Below, piece by piece: positions 1 to 6,929 of a stretch of DNA of 16,849 nt. This stretch comes from an uncultured Erysipelotrichaceae bacterium (GTDB lineage Bacteria; Bacillota_I; Bacilli_A; Erysipelotrichales; Erysipelotrichaceae): positions 1-16,849 of the forward strand of contig OMUX01000397.1 of NCBI GenBank assembly GCA_900314345.1, in the 5' to 3' direction. The position numbers and the translations under genes are program-made. How positions within the stretch are numbered: position 1 is the first letter of the stretch; each line of letters begins with the position of its first letter. A model generated the notes under the pieces. That model was not told the origin of the DNA. It saw only the letters and a list, made by a program, of their open reading frames with translations, and searched no databases.

Positions 1-432
1 TACTTCTTCCGGCTTTGCCTTGCGGTTGTCAATCACCTCAATGAAGCTGTCATACTTGGCAAGCTCCACCATCCTGTCATCCGCACCGTCTTCGAAAATC
101 TGTATCTTCTCACAGAACTCTTCCAGGGTCGGCGTCCTGCGCAGACGGTAGCCCTTGTCCGCAAGCGGCTTTGTTACGGTCCGGAGACTTTCCGGAGCTT
201 CATTCTGGGAAAGCCACAGTACGAACTTATGATCCCTGTCGATGTAGACCAGAGGGAACTGCACCATGAACTCCTTATGGCAATGCGGGCAGGTAAAACG
301 GAACAGATCTCCGGAGATGCAGCGCTCCCTGAGATCCGGATCTTCCTGTGCATTGACGCTGTCCCATACTTCGATGGTAAATTCCTCGCCGCAGTACGGG
401 CACTTGTATGTCACTTCTCTTGATTCACTCAT
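1..432 (-). CDS. CpXC-domain zinc-finger protein (3' end outside window)
   Basis: The first 144 residues are present and the C-terminus runs off the left edge. Two C-P-x-C pairs are visible: CPYC at residues 11-14 and CPHC at 48-51. Between them is the pattern of acidic and basic residues and an 'SGDLFRFTCP' stretch, followed by 'LVYIDRD'. This layout matches the CpXC family, small bacterial proteins thought to bind zinc through the paired CPxC motifs; their molecular role is not established. The ATG at 432 is preceded by AGGAG six bases upstream. It overlaps the stop codon of the upstream gene in an ATGA junction, so the two are very probably translationally coupled and co-transcribed. I am confident of the family and make no functional claim beyond metal binding. 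Confidence 0.8.
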   Translation of the reverse strand, partial: MSESREVTYKCPYCGEEFTIEVWDSVNAQEDPDLRERCISGDLFRFTCPHCHKEFMVQFPLVYIDRDHKFVLWLSQNEAPESLRTVTKPLADKGYRLRRTPTLEEFCEKIQIFEDGADDRMVELAKYDSFIEVIDNRKAKPEEV

Positions 433-1121
433 TGTCTTCTCCTGTCATGACCGGCAAACCCGAAGCCGATCCGGTTTCCTTCTTCAATCAGCTGACGCTT
501 CTCTTTTTCCTGTGCATCATTCAGCACATCACCGAAGAACACCGCCAAAAGCCGGTATGTCTCGCCCGTGGGATAAGGAAGCGCCCGCACAAACTGTCCT
601 GCATAGCCAGGACCCGACAGCAGTCTGCCGGTAAGGAACGGCCCCTCAAAGCTGCGGATGCGCATCGGATACTCCTTGATCCCGTCCTTGTATGCAATGC
701 CTGTCAGCACGATATCCGGGCAGAAATCATCACGCAGATGATCCAGGCTTTCCTCCTCCCGCGTCTTCCTTAAGGAAGCCGGGGAACTTCCTTCCATCTG
801 TTCGATCCAGCGGAATCCCTTCTGCTTTACATCCGGGTCCGGATCAACAAGACGGCATGCCATGTCCCGCAGGACTTCCGGTGCATATTCACCAAGGACC
901 TGTTTGTTCATCATCCCTTTGCGGCACGCATCCCAGGAACTGCCAATGGAAAGAATGCCGAAACGAAGATATCCCTCTGCATTCACAGCAGAAGTCACCA
1001 GGATGAAACAATCTGATTCCGTAACGGAAATGGTGTCCTTCAGGCGTTCCGTCAGGGCATCCGCTTCCAGAACCAGGAACCGATGATAATATTCCCGGAA
1101 ATCCCTGTCCTTGAGCTTCAT
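429..1121 (-). CDS. Uncharacterised 230-aa protein, partner of the CpXC gene
   Basis: I do not recognise this protein. It is soluble-looking, with no signal peptide or membrane segment, and is rich in charged residues: an acidic/basic N-terminal half, a 'KTREEESLDHLRDD' segment near the middle and a basic end (GHDRRRQ). The frame stays open to a GTG at 1154. I chose the ATG at 1121 because GAGG lies six bases before it and because the promoter at 1138-1166 would start transcription only about ten bases upstream, which excludes the earlier starts. Its stop overlaps the ATG of the CpXC gene by four bases. The pair may act together, but nothing in the sequence says how. Confidence 0.75.
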   Translation of the reverse strand: MKLKDRDFREYYHRFLVLEADALTERLKDTISVTESDCFILVTSAVNAEGYLRFGILSIGSSWDACRKGMMNKQVLGEYAPEVLRDMACRLVDPDPDVKQKGFRWIEQMEGSSPASLRKTREEESLDHLRDDFCPDIVLTGIAYKDGIKEYPMRIRSFEGPFLTGRLLSGPGYAGQFVRALPYPTGETYRLLAVFFGDVLNDAQEKEKRQLIEEGNRIGFGFAGHDRRRQ

Positions 1122-1137
1122 ACCACGCCTCAATGTC

Positions 1138-1166
1138 ATACTAGCAGGATTCACGTCCCCTGTCTA
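1138..1166 (-). promoter_or_regulatory. Sigma-A-type promoter of the CpXC operon
   Basis: On the minus strand there is a -35 box TAGACA (1161-1166), a 17-base spacer and a -10 box TAGTAT (1138-1143) preceded by an extended TG (TGCTAGTAT). The predicted transcription start near 1131 leaves a leader of about ten bases containing the GAGG ribosome site. Confidence 0.65.
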
Positions 1167-1174
1167 ATAACACG

Positions 1175-1199
1175 AAAACAGCCTGCATTTCTGCAGACT
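1175..1199 (-). terminator. Weak intrinsic terminator after the BI-1 gene
   Basis: On the minus strand an 8-bp stem with one mismatch (AGTCTGCA, loop GAAA, TGCAGGCT) lies 28 bases past the BI-1 stop codon and is followed by GTTTTCG. The short U-tract makes it a modest terminator. It sits just before the promoter of the next gene pair, as expected for an operon boundary. Confidence 0.45.
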
Positions 1200-1226
1200 G
1201 TCCATCTGATGCTCTTTGTGCAGGCC

Positions 1227-1934
1227 TTAGTCCCTGCGTCTGTTTCCCAGGATCCGCAGCACGTACAGGAACAGGTTGATGAAGTCCAGATAAAGCTGGA
1301 ACGCACCATAGGTCGCAAGGCTTTCTCCAAGCTGTCCATAACCGTTATTGCTCTGGATGTAGAACATCTTCAGACGCTGTACATCATAGGCAGTCAGACC
1401 CAGGAACAACAGAACGCCGACATAGCAGACAATCAGGCTGTTGGCAATTGCCGGAATGAACAGAGACAGAACACTGGCAGCGATCAATGCAATCAGACCA
1501 CCCAGGAACAGATTCGAGAACTTCGAGAGATCCTTGTCTGTGTTCTTCCCGATCACAGCACAGCAGAAGAACAGCAGTGCACTGAAGGCAAACGCAGACC
1601 ATGCCGTGGTTTCATAATAAGTCAGAAGCAGGGAGAACGTGACACCTGTGATTGCCGCATAGCTGTAGAACAGGATGTTTGTCTTCCTTGCGTCCATGTT
1701 CATGACGCTTCTGCTCATGGAGCCGGCAATGAACAGCTCAGCAATGAAGAAGATCCATGCGCCGAAGCCTCCCGTAGCCACAAGGAAGTTGTAGTAGAAG
1801 CCTGTTGCCGAACCAAGGAAGGCAACCACCGCCGTTACCAGCAGTCCCATTCCCATCCTGGAAAACACCTTGCTCAGATATCCATTGAAGGTCAGTTCCG
1901 TGCTGAAGGATCCTGAACGATTCATTTCACTCAT
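1227..1934 (-). CDS. Bax inhibitor-1 (BI-1/YccA/YetJ) family membrane protein
   Basis: This 235-residue protein is almost entirely hydrophobic after residue 28, with about seven membrane segments. The family signature is near the C-terminus: GLTAYDVQRLK at 179-189, then YLDFINLFLYVLRILG at 215-230. Bacterial relatives such as YetJ are calcium-leak channels and YccA interacts with the FtsH protease. D184 and D217 are candidates for the paired acidic residues that gate YetJ-type channels (inference from position). The frame extends to a GTG at 1964. I chose the ATG at 1934 because an AAAGGAG lies about 11 bases before it and the predicted transcription start (about 1968) leaves no ribosome site for the GTG. 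It is a single-gene unit between its own promoter and a weak terminator. Confidence 0.9.
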   Translation of the reverse strand: MSEMNRSGSFSTELTFNGYLSKVFSRMGMGLLVTAVVAFLGSATGFYYNFLVATGGFGAWIFFIAELFIAGSMSRSVMNMDARKTNILFYSYAAITGVTFSLLLTYYETTAWSAFAFSALLFFCCAVIGKNTDKDLSKFSNLFLGGLIALIAASVLSLFIPAIANSLIVCYVGVLLFLGLTAYDVQRLKMFYIQSNNGYGQLGESLATYGAFQLYLDFINLFLYVLRILGNRRRD

Positions 1935-1976
1935 ACTCTTTGATACTCCTTTCACCGGATTCACCGGTCAATCATC

Positions 1977-2004
1977 ATGATATGGAAAATCCTGTCTGTT
2001 TCAA
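1977..2004 (-). promoter_or_regulatory. Probable promoter of the BI-1 gene
   Basis: On the minus strand TTGAAA (1999-2004) is followed by a 16-base spacer and TATCAT (1977-1982), predicting a start near 1970 and a leader of about 35 bases that carries the AAAGGAG ribosome site. The spacer is one base shorter than ideal. No convincing terminator separates it from the upstream zinc-ribbon gene; only a weak GGAAA/TTTCC hairpin at 2035-2051 without a U-tract was seen. Confidence 0.5.
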
Positions 2005-2058
2005 GTCCATGGAATACATCTTCATCATTCTGTCGGAAAGTTCAGATTTCCTTCACAT

Positions 2059-2745
2059 TCATGCAAGCACAAACAGAAGGATGATCAGAAGCACCAGGAA
2101 CACATTTCCCGGCCTCACAAACAGCAGCCAGTACGGCTTCTCCTTCTTTCCTTTTTGCTTTTCATCTTCCTTCAGAGGTGTTCCACAGTATGCACACACC
2201 TGTGCATCCAGTTTGTTCATTGCCCCGCAGGCACTGCACTGCTTGCTGCCATGCTGAAGATGCCACTGATAAACCGCATCCGCCGCATCCGGACTGCATG
2301 TATGATACGGAAGCTTCAGCGTTCTGCCGTCTGTTGTTTCTACCACAAGGCTGTTCTTTCCGCTGCGGTATACATGGTGCACTGCCTGCACCGGAACAAA
2401 GACATAGTGCAATCCCCTGTGCCAGAACAGCCAGCTGTCCGAAAGGTACAGGTTTACACTGCCTTCCACGGCATGGAACTTCTGGGCATTGAACGGATTC
2501 CTGGTGAATCCCTGAGCCCGGTCATGTTCATTCCAGAGATGCTCTTCTGCAATACCGGCAAAGTGAGAAAAGAGCGTCCAGCAGAGAAAGAAGATCAGAA
2601 TACCGGGGATCAGGGAAAGGAAATGACCTGAGGACAGCAGTACAAGCCCCAGAAGGATCAGACCGGTGCATATGCCGTACAGCCTGTAATGCCTGCGGAT
2701 CCGTTTCACCAGCTTCTGTGTGTTTGTCAGTTTTCTTTTGCCCAT
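2059..2745 (-). CDS. Membrane protein with PH-like segment and zinc ribbon
   Basis: This 228-aa protein has a very basic N-terminus (residues 1-22), two adjacent membrane helices (about 22-39 and 42-60), a soluble middle and a final helix (about 211-228). The middle (about 95-165: 'NLYLSDSWLFWHRG', then a V-x-V-E-T-T-D-G-R strand turn) resembles the small PH-like domain of YcxB-type membrane proteins; that is a pattern impression only. A zinc ribbon follows, with C170/C173 and C184/C187. The ATG has a strong GGAGGAG eight bases upstream, inside the end of miaA, and the two genes overlap by 19 bases, so it is the last gene of the mutL-miaA operon. Function unknown; the topology puts ribbon and PH-like part on the same side of the membrane. 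Confidence 0.8.
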   Translation of the reverse strand: MGKRKLTNTQKLVKRIRRHYRLYGICTGLILLGLVLLSSGHFLSLIPGILIFFLCWTLFSHFAGIAEEHLWNEHDRAQGFTRNPFNAQKFHAVEGSVNLYLSDSWLFWHRGLHYVFVPVQAVHHVYRSGKNSLVVETTDGRTLKLPYHTCSPDAADAVYQWHLQHGSKQCSACGAMNKLDAQVCAYCGTPLKEDEKQKGKKEKPYWLLFVRPGNVFLVLLIILLFVLA

Positions 2746-3638
2746 GAAAGGATCTCCTCCTCCATTCTCTGACAGTCTGCTTCCTCAAGGACATTGAACC
2801 AGTGCACAGGCATCTGATGATTCAGCCAGGTATACTGCCGCTTGGCATAATGCCTGGAGTTCCTGCAGATCTCTTCCTTCACTTCATCCAGTGTCCTGTT
2901 TCCCAGGAAATATTCCCGGAACTCCTGGTACCCGATGCCCCGCATGCCTGGATCGTCAAAAGTCACGTCGCTGTCCAGAAGGCCTTTCACCTCTTCACAA
3001 AGACCGTTCTCAAACATCTGTTCCACCCTGGCATTGATCCGCTCATAAAGAACACTGCGCTCCATGGTACAGCCGGCAATGAAGGCATCATAGATCATTT
3101 CATGATCCTGCAGCTTCTCCAGCTCTGACTGCTTCCTTCCGGTACGTCTTGCAATGGTCAGAGTGCGCATCACCCTTCTTCTGTTGTTGGGGTGAAGCTT
3201 CTGTGCCTGTTCCGGATCAGTCTTCAGAAGCAGATCCCAGAGTTCTTCATTGCTCAAGGATTCCAGTTCAGGATCAGCGGGAGGAAGCTTTTCATCCTCT
3301 TTTTCAAAGGCATAGTCATACAGGCATGCCTTGAGGTAAAGACCCGTTCCTCCGGCGATGATCGGAAAGAAATCCCCATGGTCAATCAGTTCCCTTGCCA
3401 TGCGCTGAAAATCAAAGGAACTGTATGGTTCCTTCGGATCAAGGATGTCAATCAGATGATGCACAACACCCTGCTTTTCCTCTTCTGTCACCTTGCTGCT
3501 GCCGATATCAAGACCACGGTACACCTGAATACTGTCGCCGCTGATGACTTCTCCATGAAGCTTCTTTGCCAGGCGGATGGAAAAGGATGTCTTGCCGGAT
3601 GCCGTAGGGCCGGCAATCACTAGAACCTTCTTTTTCAT
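2727..3638 (-). CDS. miaA: tRNA dimethylallyltransferase MiaA
   Basis: MiaA transfers a dimethylallyl group to N6 of A37 in tRNAs that read codons starting with U. The 303-residue length is normal. Visible motifs are the P-loop GPTASGKT (10-17), the D35-S36 pair in GDSIQVYRGLDIG, GGTGLYLKA (96-104), HPNNRRRVMRTL (149-160) and RGIGYQE (233-239) that contact substrate and tRNA. The ATG at 3638 overlaps the mutL stop codon (ATGA), and AAGGA lies six to seven bases upstream inside mutL, indicating coupled translation. A mutL-miaA order is common in Bacillota. The C-terminal 19 bases overlap the next gene. Confidence 0.97.
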   Translation of the reverse strand: MKKKVLVIAGPTASGKTSFSIRLAKKLHGEVISGDSIQVYRGLDIGSSKVTEEEKQGVVHHLIDILDPKEPYSSFDFQRMARELIDHGDFFPIIAGGTGLYLKACLYDYAFEKEDEKLPPADPELESLSNEELWDLLLKTDPEQAQKLHPNNRRRVMRTLTIARRTGRKQSELEKLQDHEMIYDAFIAGCTMERSVLYERINARVEQMFENGLCEEVKGLLDSDVTFDDPGMRGIGYQEFREYFLGNRTLDEVKEEICRNSRHYAKRQYTWLNHQMPVHWFNVLEEADCQRMEEEILSWAKEN

Positions 3639-5455
3639 GAAAGTTCCTTCTCCAGATCCTTTTCGTCGATGAGAAGAACTGTCGGCTTTCCATTAGGATC
3701 ATGCGAAGGATTCTGACAGCTGCACAGTTGTTCCACAAGTGCCTGCATCTCCTGCATGCTCAGCTTCTGATGCACATGTACACTCCTTCTGCAGGCAAGA
3801 AGCGCTGCCCGCTTCTTTTCCACAGGCATATACTTCATGTCCTTTTCCTGCACGAACATCTCCAGAAGATCCTCGAGGAACTGTTTTTCCTCCACATCCT
3901 TCAGCCAGGAAGGAACACTGCGCACAAGCAGGGTATCCGGGCCAAAGGCTTCAAAGGAGATCTGCAGGCCATTACATGCTTCATTGAGCTCTTCCAGTCT
4001 TGAAACCATAGCGGCATCCGCATGGATCGTCACCGGCACCAGCAGATCCTGCATGACTGCCTTGCCATTCATGGTGGAAAGAATTCTTTCATAGGAAACC
4101 CGGTTCATGCACCGGCGCTGATCCAGTACCGCCAGTCCGTGCGGGGATGCACAGAGCACATATCGTTCATGAAGCTGACCGATGACCTGCAGGGAAGGAA
4201 GTGTTTCCTTCTCCTCTTCCTCTATCTCCTCTTTGATCTCTTTCTGCTGCACAGGCGCTGCCTTTGCAGGAACAACTGTTTCTTCCGGCACCGTCCTGGC
4301 TTCTTCTTTAACAGCAGGAACTTCCTTGATGACAGGCTCCGGCTCCTTTTCCTCCACGGTCTCCGGTTCCTGTTTGACAGGTGCAGGAGGGGTATCAATA
4401 TCAAGCTGGATGCGTGAGAACCAGGATGTCTGCGGTTCCTTTTCCTTTGCAATGTCCGCATGCTTTGCAAGATCAGAAGCCGTCAGTGTTTCATGAACAC
4501 TGTCCCTGATCAGATATTCCAGCTGGATTTCCTTGGAAAGACGTACCTCCCACTTGCTTGGATGTACGTTGACATCCAGAAGATGCGGATCCATGTCAAT
4601 ATTGATCACCGCCATGGGCATCCTGTCCTTCACGATGAAATCCGCATAGCCATCCTGGATCGCCCGGTATAGACGATAGGTATGCACCATGCGGTGATTC
4701 AGGAACACCTGCATGAAATTACGTGATGCACGGGTAATGTTAGGTTTGACGAGATACCCGCTCAATGTATAGTCATAATCCTTTGCCTTGATTTCCAGTG
4801 CCTGGGCTGCAGGTTCCCTGCCCCAGCAGAGAAACAGCACTTCCAGAAGATCATCGCTGCCGGTGGTGCGGAATGCCTCACGTCCATTGGAAACATAGCT
4901 GAAGGCAATCTCCGGATGACTCATGGCAAACCGCATGATCAGATCCTGGATCAGGGAATTCTCATAGGAACCGCTGCGCAGATGCTTGAGTCTCGCAGGG
5001 GTTCTGTAGAACAGTCCTTCCACGGTGATTTCCGTTCCCTGATTACAAGGATAGGAAGCCACGGAGACCGTCTTTCCGTATTCAATCCTGACCTGTGTGG
5101 ATTCATTTCCATCGCTGGTATTCATCGTCAGCTTTGAAACACTGGCAATGCTTGGCAATGCCTCACCACGGAATCCCAGGGTATGAATATCCCAGAGATC
5201 ATTCTGTCCGTGGATCTTGCTTGTGGCATGCCTGAGGAATGCATTCACAGCATCCTCGCTGCTCATGCCGCAGCCATTGTCGCTGACCGTCAGACGGTCG
5301 ATGCCGCCCTGCTCTGCTGTTATTGCTATGCGTGTGCTTCCTGCATCAATGGCATTCTCTACAAGTTCCTTCACAACACCGGCAGGTCTTTCAACCACTT
5401 CACCGGCGGCGATCATATTGGCCGTCTGTGCGTCAAGCTGATGAATCTTTCCCAT
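3635..5455 (-). CDS. mutL: DNA mismatch repair protein MutL with altered endonuclease motifs
   Basis: MutL couples mismatch recognition by MutS to strand removal. The 606-aa protein has an intact N-terminal GHKL ATPase: KELVENAIDAGS at 29-40 (E30 catalytic, N34 Mg-binding), SDNGCGM (58-64), GFRGEAL (94-100) and NVHPSK (296-301). A Pro/Glu-rich linker spans about 355-420. The C-terminal dimerisation/endonuclease domain follows, but its usual motifs are changed. DQHA(x)2E(x)4E reads DQRRCMNRVSYE (445-456), and CPHGRP reads DPNGKP (586-591); ACR (554-556) is kept. The start is the conserved MGKIHQLD. The frame runs upstream to 5644, but that part overlaps yigZ and is not MutL-like. No SD precedes the ATG; see the promoter entry. 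Confidence 0.95.
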   Translation of the reverse strand: MGKIHQLDAQTANMIAAGEVVERPAGVVKELVENAIDAGSTRIAITAEQGGIDRLTVSDNGCGMSSEDAVNAFLRHATSKIHGQNDLWDIHTLGFRGEALPSIASVSKLTMNTSDGNESTQVRIEYGKTVSVASYPCNQGTEITVEGLFYRTPARLKHLRSGSYENSLIQDLIMRFAMSHPEIAFSYVSNGREAFRTTGSDDLLEVLFLCWGREPAAQALEIKAKDYDYTLSGYLVKPNITRASRNFMQVFLNHRMVHTYRLYRAIQDGYADFIVKDRMPMAVINIDMDPHLLDVNVHPSKWEVRLSKEIQLEYLIRDSVHETLTASDLAKHADIAKEKEPQTSWFSRIQLDIDTPPAPVKQEPETVEEKEPEPVIKEVPAVKEEARTVPEETVVPAKAAPVQQKEIKEEIEEEEKETLPSLQVIGQLHERYVLCASPHGLAVLDQRRCMNRVSYERILSTMNGKAVMQDLLVPVTIHADAAMVSRLEELNEACNGLQISFEAFGPDTLLVRSVPSWLKDVEEKQFLEDLLEMFVQEKDMKYMPVEKKRAALLACRRSVHVHQKLSMQEMQALVEQLCSCQNPSHDPNGKPTVLLIDEKDLEKELS

Positions 5456-5461
5456 GAGGAG

Positions 5462-5470
5462 ATTATAGCA
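5462..5470 (-). promoter_or_regulatory. Extended -10 promoter of mutL, likely leaderless start
   Basis: On the minus strand the perfect extended -10 element TGCTATAAT is followed by CTCCTC and then the mutL ATG. With standard spacing, transcription would begin at the A of the ATG (5455). There is no recognisable -35 hexamer 16-18 bases upstream, which is tolerated by extended -10 promoters. There is also no SD sequence, so the mRNA is probably leaderless. Confidence 0.55.
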
Positions 5471-5481
5471 TTGACGTCCTG

Positions 5482-5487
5482 TATAAT
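5482..5487 (+). promoter_or_regulatory. -10 box (TATAAT) of yigZ, likely leaderless start
   Basis: A perfect TATAAT on the plus strand ends nine bases before the A of the yigZ ATG. Transcription would start at 5494-5496, leaving zero to two untranslated bases. No SD-like sequence precedes the ATG. The -35 region would overlap the opposing mutL -10 box, and no good hexamer is seen there. Confidence 0.45.
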
Positions 5488-5495
5488 GATTCTGT

Positions 5496-6092
5496 ATGAT
5501 ACTGAAAAAGGAATACCGCGAAGAAACCGTTATTGAGAAATCCCGCTTCATTGCCATCGTGAAGCCATGCTTTAACGAAGACGAAGCGCGCAGCTTCATT
5601 GACCAGATCCGCCGTGAATTTCCTGACAGCAGCCATGTCTGCACGGCCTATGTCATCGGAGAAGGAAACCGCATCCGCCGCTCCAGCGACAACAAGGAAC
5701 CTTCCGGCACAGCCGGCGTCCCGATGCTCAACAGCATCCTTTCGAGCAATCTTGAGAACACCTGTGCCTGTGTAGTGCGTTATTTCGGCGGCATCAAGCT
5801 TGGGACCGGAGGTCTTGCAAGAGCGTACGGAGGCTGTGTGAAGAATGCCCTGGAACATGCGGAAAAATGTGAGGACATCCCTGTGGATGTTTATGAGCTG
5901 AGCTATCCCTATGAGCTTTCCGGAACCATGGAATCCTGGCTCAGAAGAAACGGCACAATCAGCGATGTCCTGTATGACGATGCAGTGCACTGCATCTTTG
6001 AAACGGAAGTGAAGGATGCAGAGAAGAAAATCCAGGATCTTTCCAAAGGAAAATGCACTGTTTCTTATCTGCATCAGACAAAGAAGGAATAG
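5496..6092 (+). CDS. yigZ: YigZ/IMPACT family protein (UPF0029)
   Basis: This 198-aa protein is full length for the family. The YigZ start KEYREETVIEKSRF occupies residues 5-18. The N-terminal Impact domain carries EPSGTAGVPML (68-78) and the signature RYFGGIKLGTGGLARAYG (95-112). A ferredoxin-like C-terminal domain follows. Bacterial members are cytosolic; eukaryotic IMPACT regulates the translation-stress kinase GCN2, and a role around translation or peptidase activity has been proposed without a settled function. It is the only plus-strand gene in the window, divergent from mutL with 40 bases between the start codons, and convergent with the GH25 gene (nine bases between the ends). The ATG is fixed by the conserved N-terminus, although it has no SD. 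Confidence 0.95.
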   Translation: MILKKEYREETVIEKSRFIAIVKPCFNEDEARSFIDQIRREFPDSSHVCTAYVIGEGNRIRRSSDNKEPSGTAGVPMLNSILSSNLENTCACVVRYFGGIKLGTGGLARAYGGCVKNALEHAEKCEDIPVDVYELSYPYELSGTMESWLRRNGTISDVLYDDAVHCIFETEVKDAEKKIQDLSKGKCTVSYLHQTKKE

Positions 6093-6126
6093 GATCTCTG
6101 ATCATTTCCTGATGAACCAGAGATCC
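6092..6126. terminator. Hairpin between convergent yigZ and GH25 gene ends
   Basis: A perfect 9-bp inverted repeat (GGATCTCTG at 6092-6100, CAGAGATCC at 6118-6126) can extend inward with ATCA/TGAT, giving about 13 pairs with a four-base bulge. It covers the last base of yigZ and the last codons of the GH25 gene. Neither side has a clean U-tract; the minus-strand exit reads TATTCCTTCTTTG. It may act as a weak bidirectional terminator or an RNA 3'-end stabiliser. Confidence 0.45.
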
Positions 6127-6929
6127 ATGTCAACTTTCCCGTCAATTCCTTCCACACTGCCCGATTCCGAATACTGCCACATGGAAAAGGCATGCACGGT
6201 GTCGGGAGATGAAACATTATAGCTGGCAAGCCAGAAACTCACTTCATCCTGCAGCTCTGACATACGGATCTGATTCTCCAGCCAGTACTGTGAACCATAG
6301 ACCATGACCTCATGGCCGTTTTCCTTCATGCGTCTGCTGAAGGCAAGCGCCATGGCCGTCAGTCCTTCCTGATCCAGCACACGGATCCGGTCATTATCCG
6401 TGACATATTCCATGTCGAAGCCGATGGGAAGATCGATCTCCTCCCCGCCGATGAGATCCAGAACATAATCTGCTTCCTCTTCCGCTTCTTCCTTTGTAAC
6501 AGCAGAAGAAAACCAGTACACCCCGGTCAGAAGACCGGCTGCCTTTGCATGTTCCAGATTCTCCCGGAACCGGTCATCCTCATGGAGTTCACCGCTGGAA
6601 TAGCCCCGGTAGCCTGCCCGGATCAGCACAAAGCGGACACCGGAATCATAGACCTTCTGCCAGTCGACAGACGCCTGGGAATAGGAGACATCAATGCCGG
6701 GCAATGAGGTATATGCATCATCTTCGTAGGAATACAGACCATTGTTGTGGCTGAGATGACTGTAGTCATAATCGTTGAGATATACAGGATCCGATGCATA
6801 TTCCGGTTCTTCCTCCTTCCCGGAAAGAGAGAAAACCATCACTGCAGACAGGATCACCGGCAGAAACAGGAGAAATACCCTGCCGATCCTGATTCTTCTT
6901 TTATGTCTTTTCCTTCTGCGCTTCTTCAC
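6102..6929 (-). CDS. Membrane-anchored GH25 lysozyme-like muramidase
   Basis: The 275-aa protein begins with an extremely basic stretch (KKRRRKRHKRRIRIGR, 2-17) and one hydrophobic helix (about 18-36), the pattern of a type II signal anchor. No signal-peptidase site is obvious. From about residue 77 it matches glycoside hydrolase 25: GIDVS with D80, VRFVLIRAGYRG (98-109), GVYWFSSA and FDMEY with D172/E174, the D-x-E catalytic pair. GH25 enzymes cut the MurNAc-GlcNAc bond of peptidoglycan, so this should act on the cell wall while tethered to the membrane. The start is a GTG whose bases overlap the sigma-gene stop (GTGA). With no SD visible, it depends on translation of the sigma gene. It is the last gene of the cysS operon. 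Confidence 0.92.
   Translation of the reverse strand: MKKRRRKRHKRRIRIGRVFLLFLPVILSAVMVFSLSGKEEEPEYASDPVYLNDYDYSHLSHNNGLYSYEDDAYTSLPGIDVSYSQASVDWQKVYDSGVRFVLIRAGYRGYSSGELHEDDRFRENLEHAKAAGLLTGVYWFSSAVTKEEAEEEADYVLDLIGGEEIDLPIGFDMEYVTDNDRIRVLDQEGLTAMALAFSRRMKENGHEVMVYGSQYWLENQIRMSELQDEVSFWLASYNVSSPDTVHAFSMWQYSESGSVEGIDGKVDMDLWFIRK

Noticed and set aside
1122..1154. GTG and ATG starts upstream of 1121 for the 230-aa protein
   Set aside because: They lie on or before the predicted transcription start and have badly spaced ribosome sites, while the ATG at 1121 has GAGG at six bases.
1083..1916. A 277-codon plus-strand frame opposite the BI-1 gene
   Set aside because: It runs antisense to a clear seven-helix membrane protein and has the Gln/Glu-rich composition expected from the complement of hydrophobic codons.
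5471..5500. A TTGACG-18-TATGAT promoter reading toward yigZ
   Set aside because: Its transcription start would lie downstream of the yigZ ATG and no later start codon preserves the conserved N-terminus.
5456..5644. A 63-codon N-terminal extension of mutL
   Set aside because: It overlaps yigZ in antisense, is not MutL-like, and the conserved MutL N-terminus begins exactly at the ATG at 5455.
5463..6074. A 203-codon minus-strand frame opposite yigZ
   Set aside because: It overlaps the conserved YigZ frame almost completely, and its sequence shows no motif.
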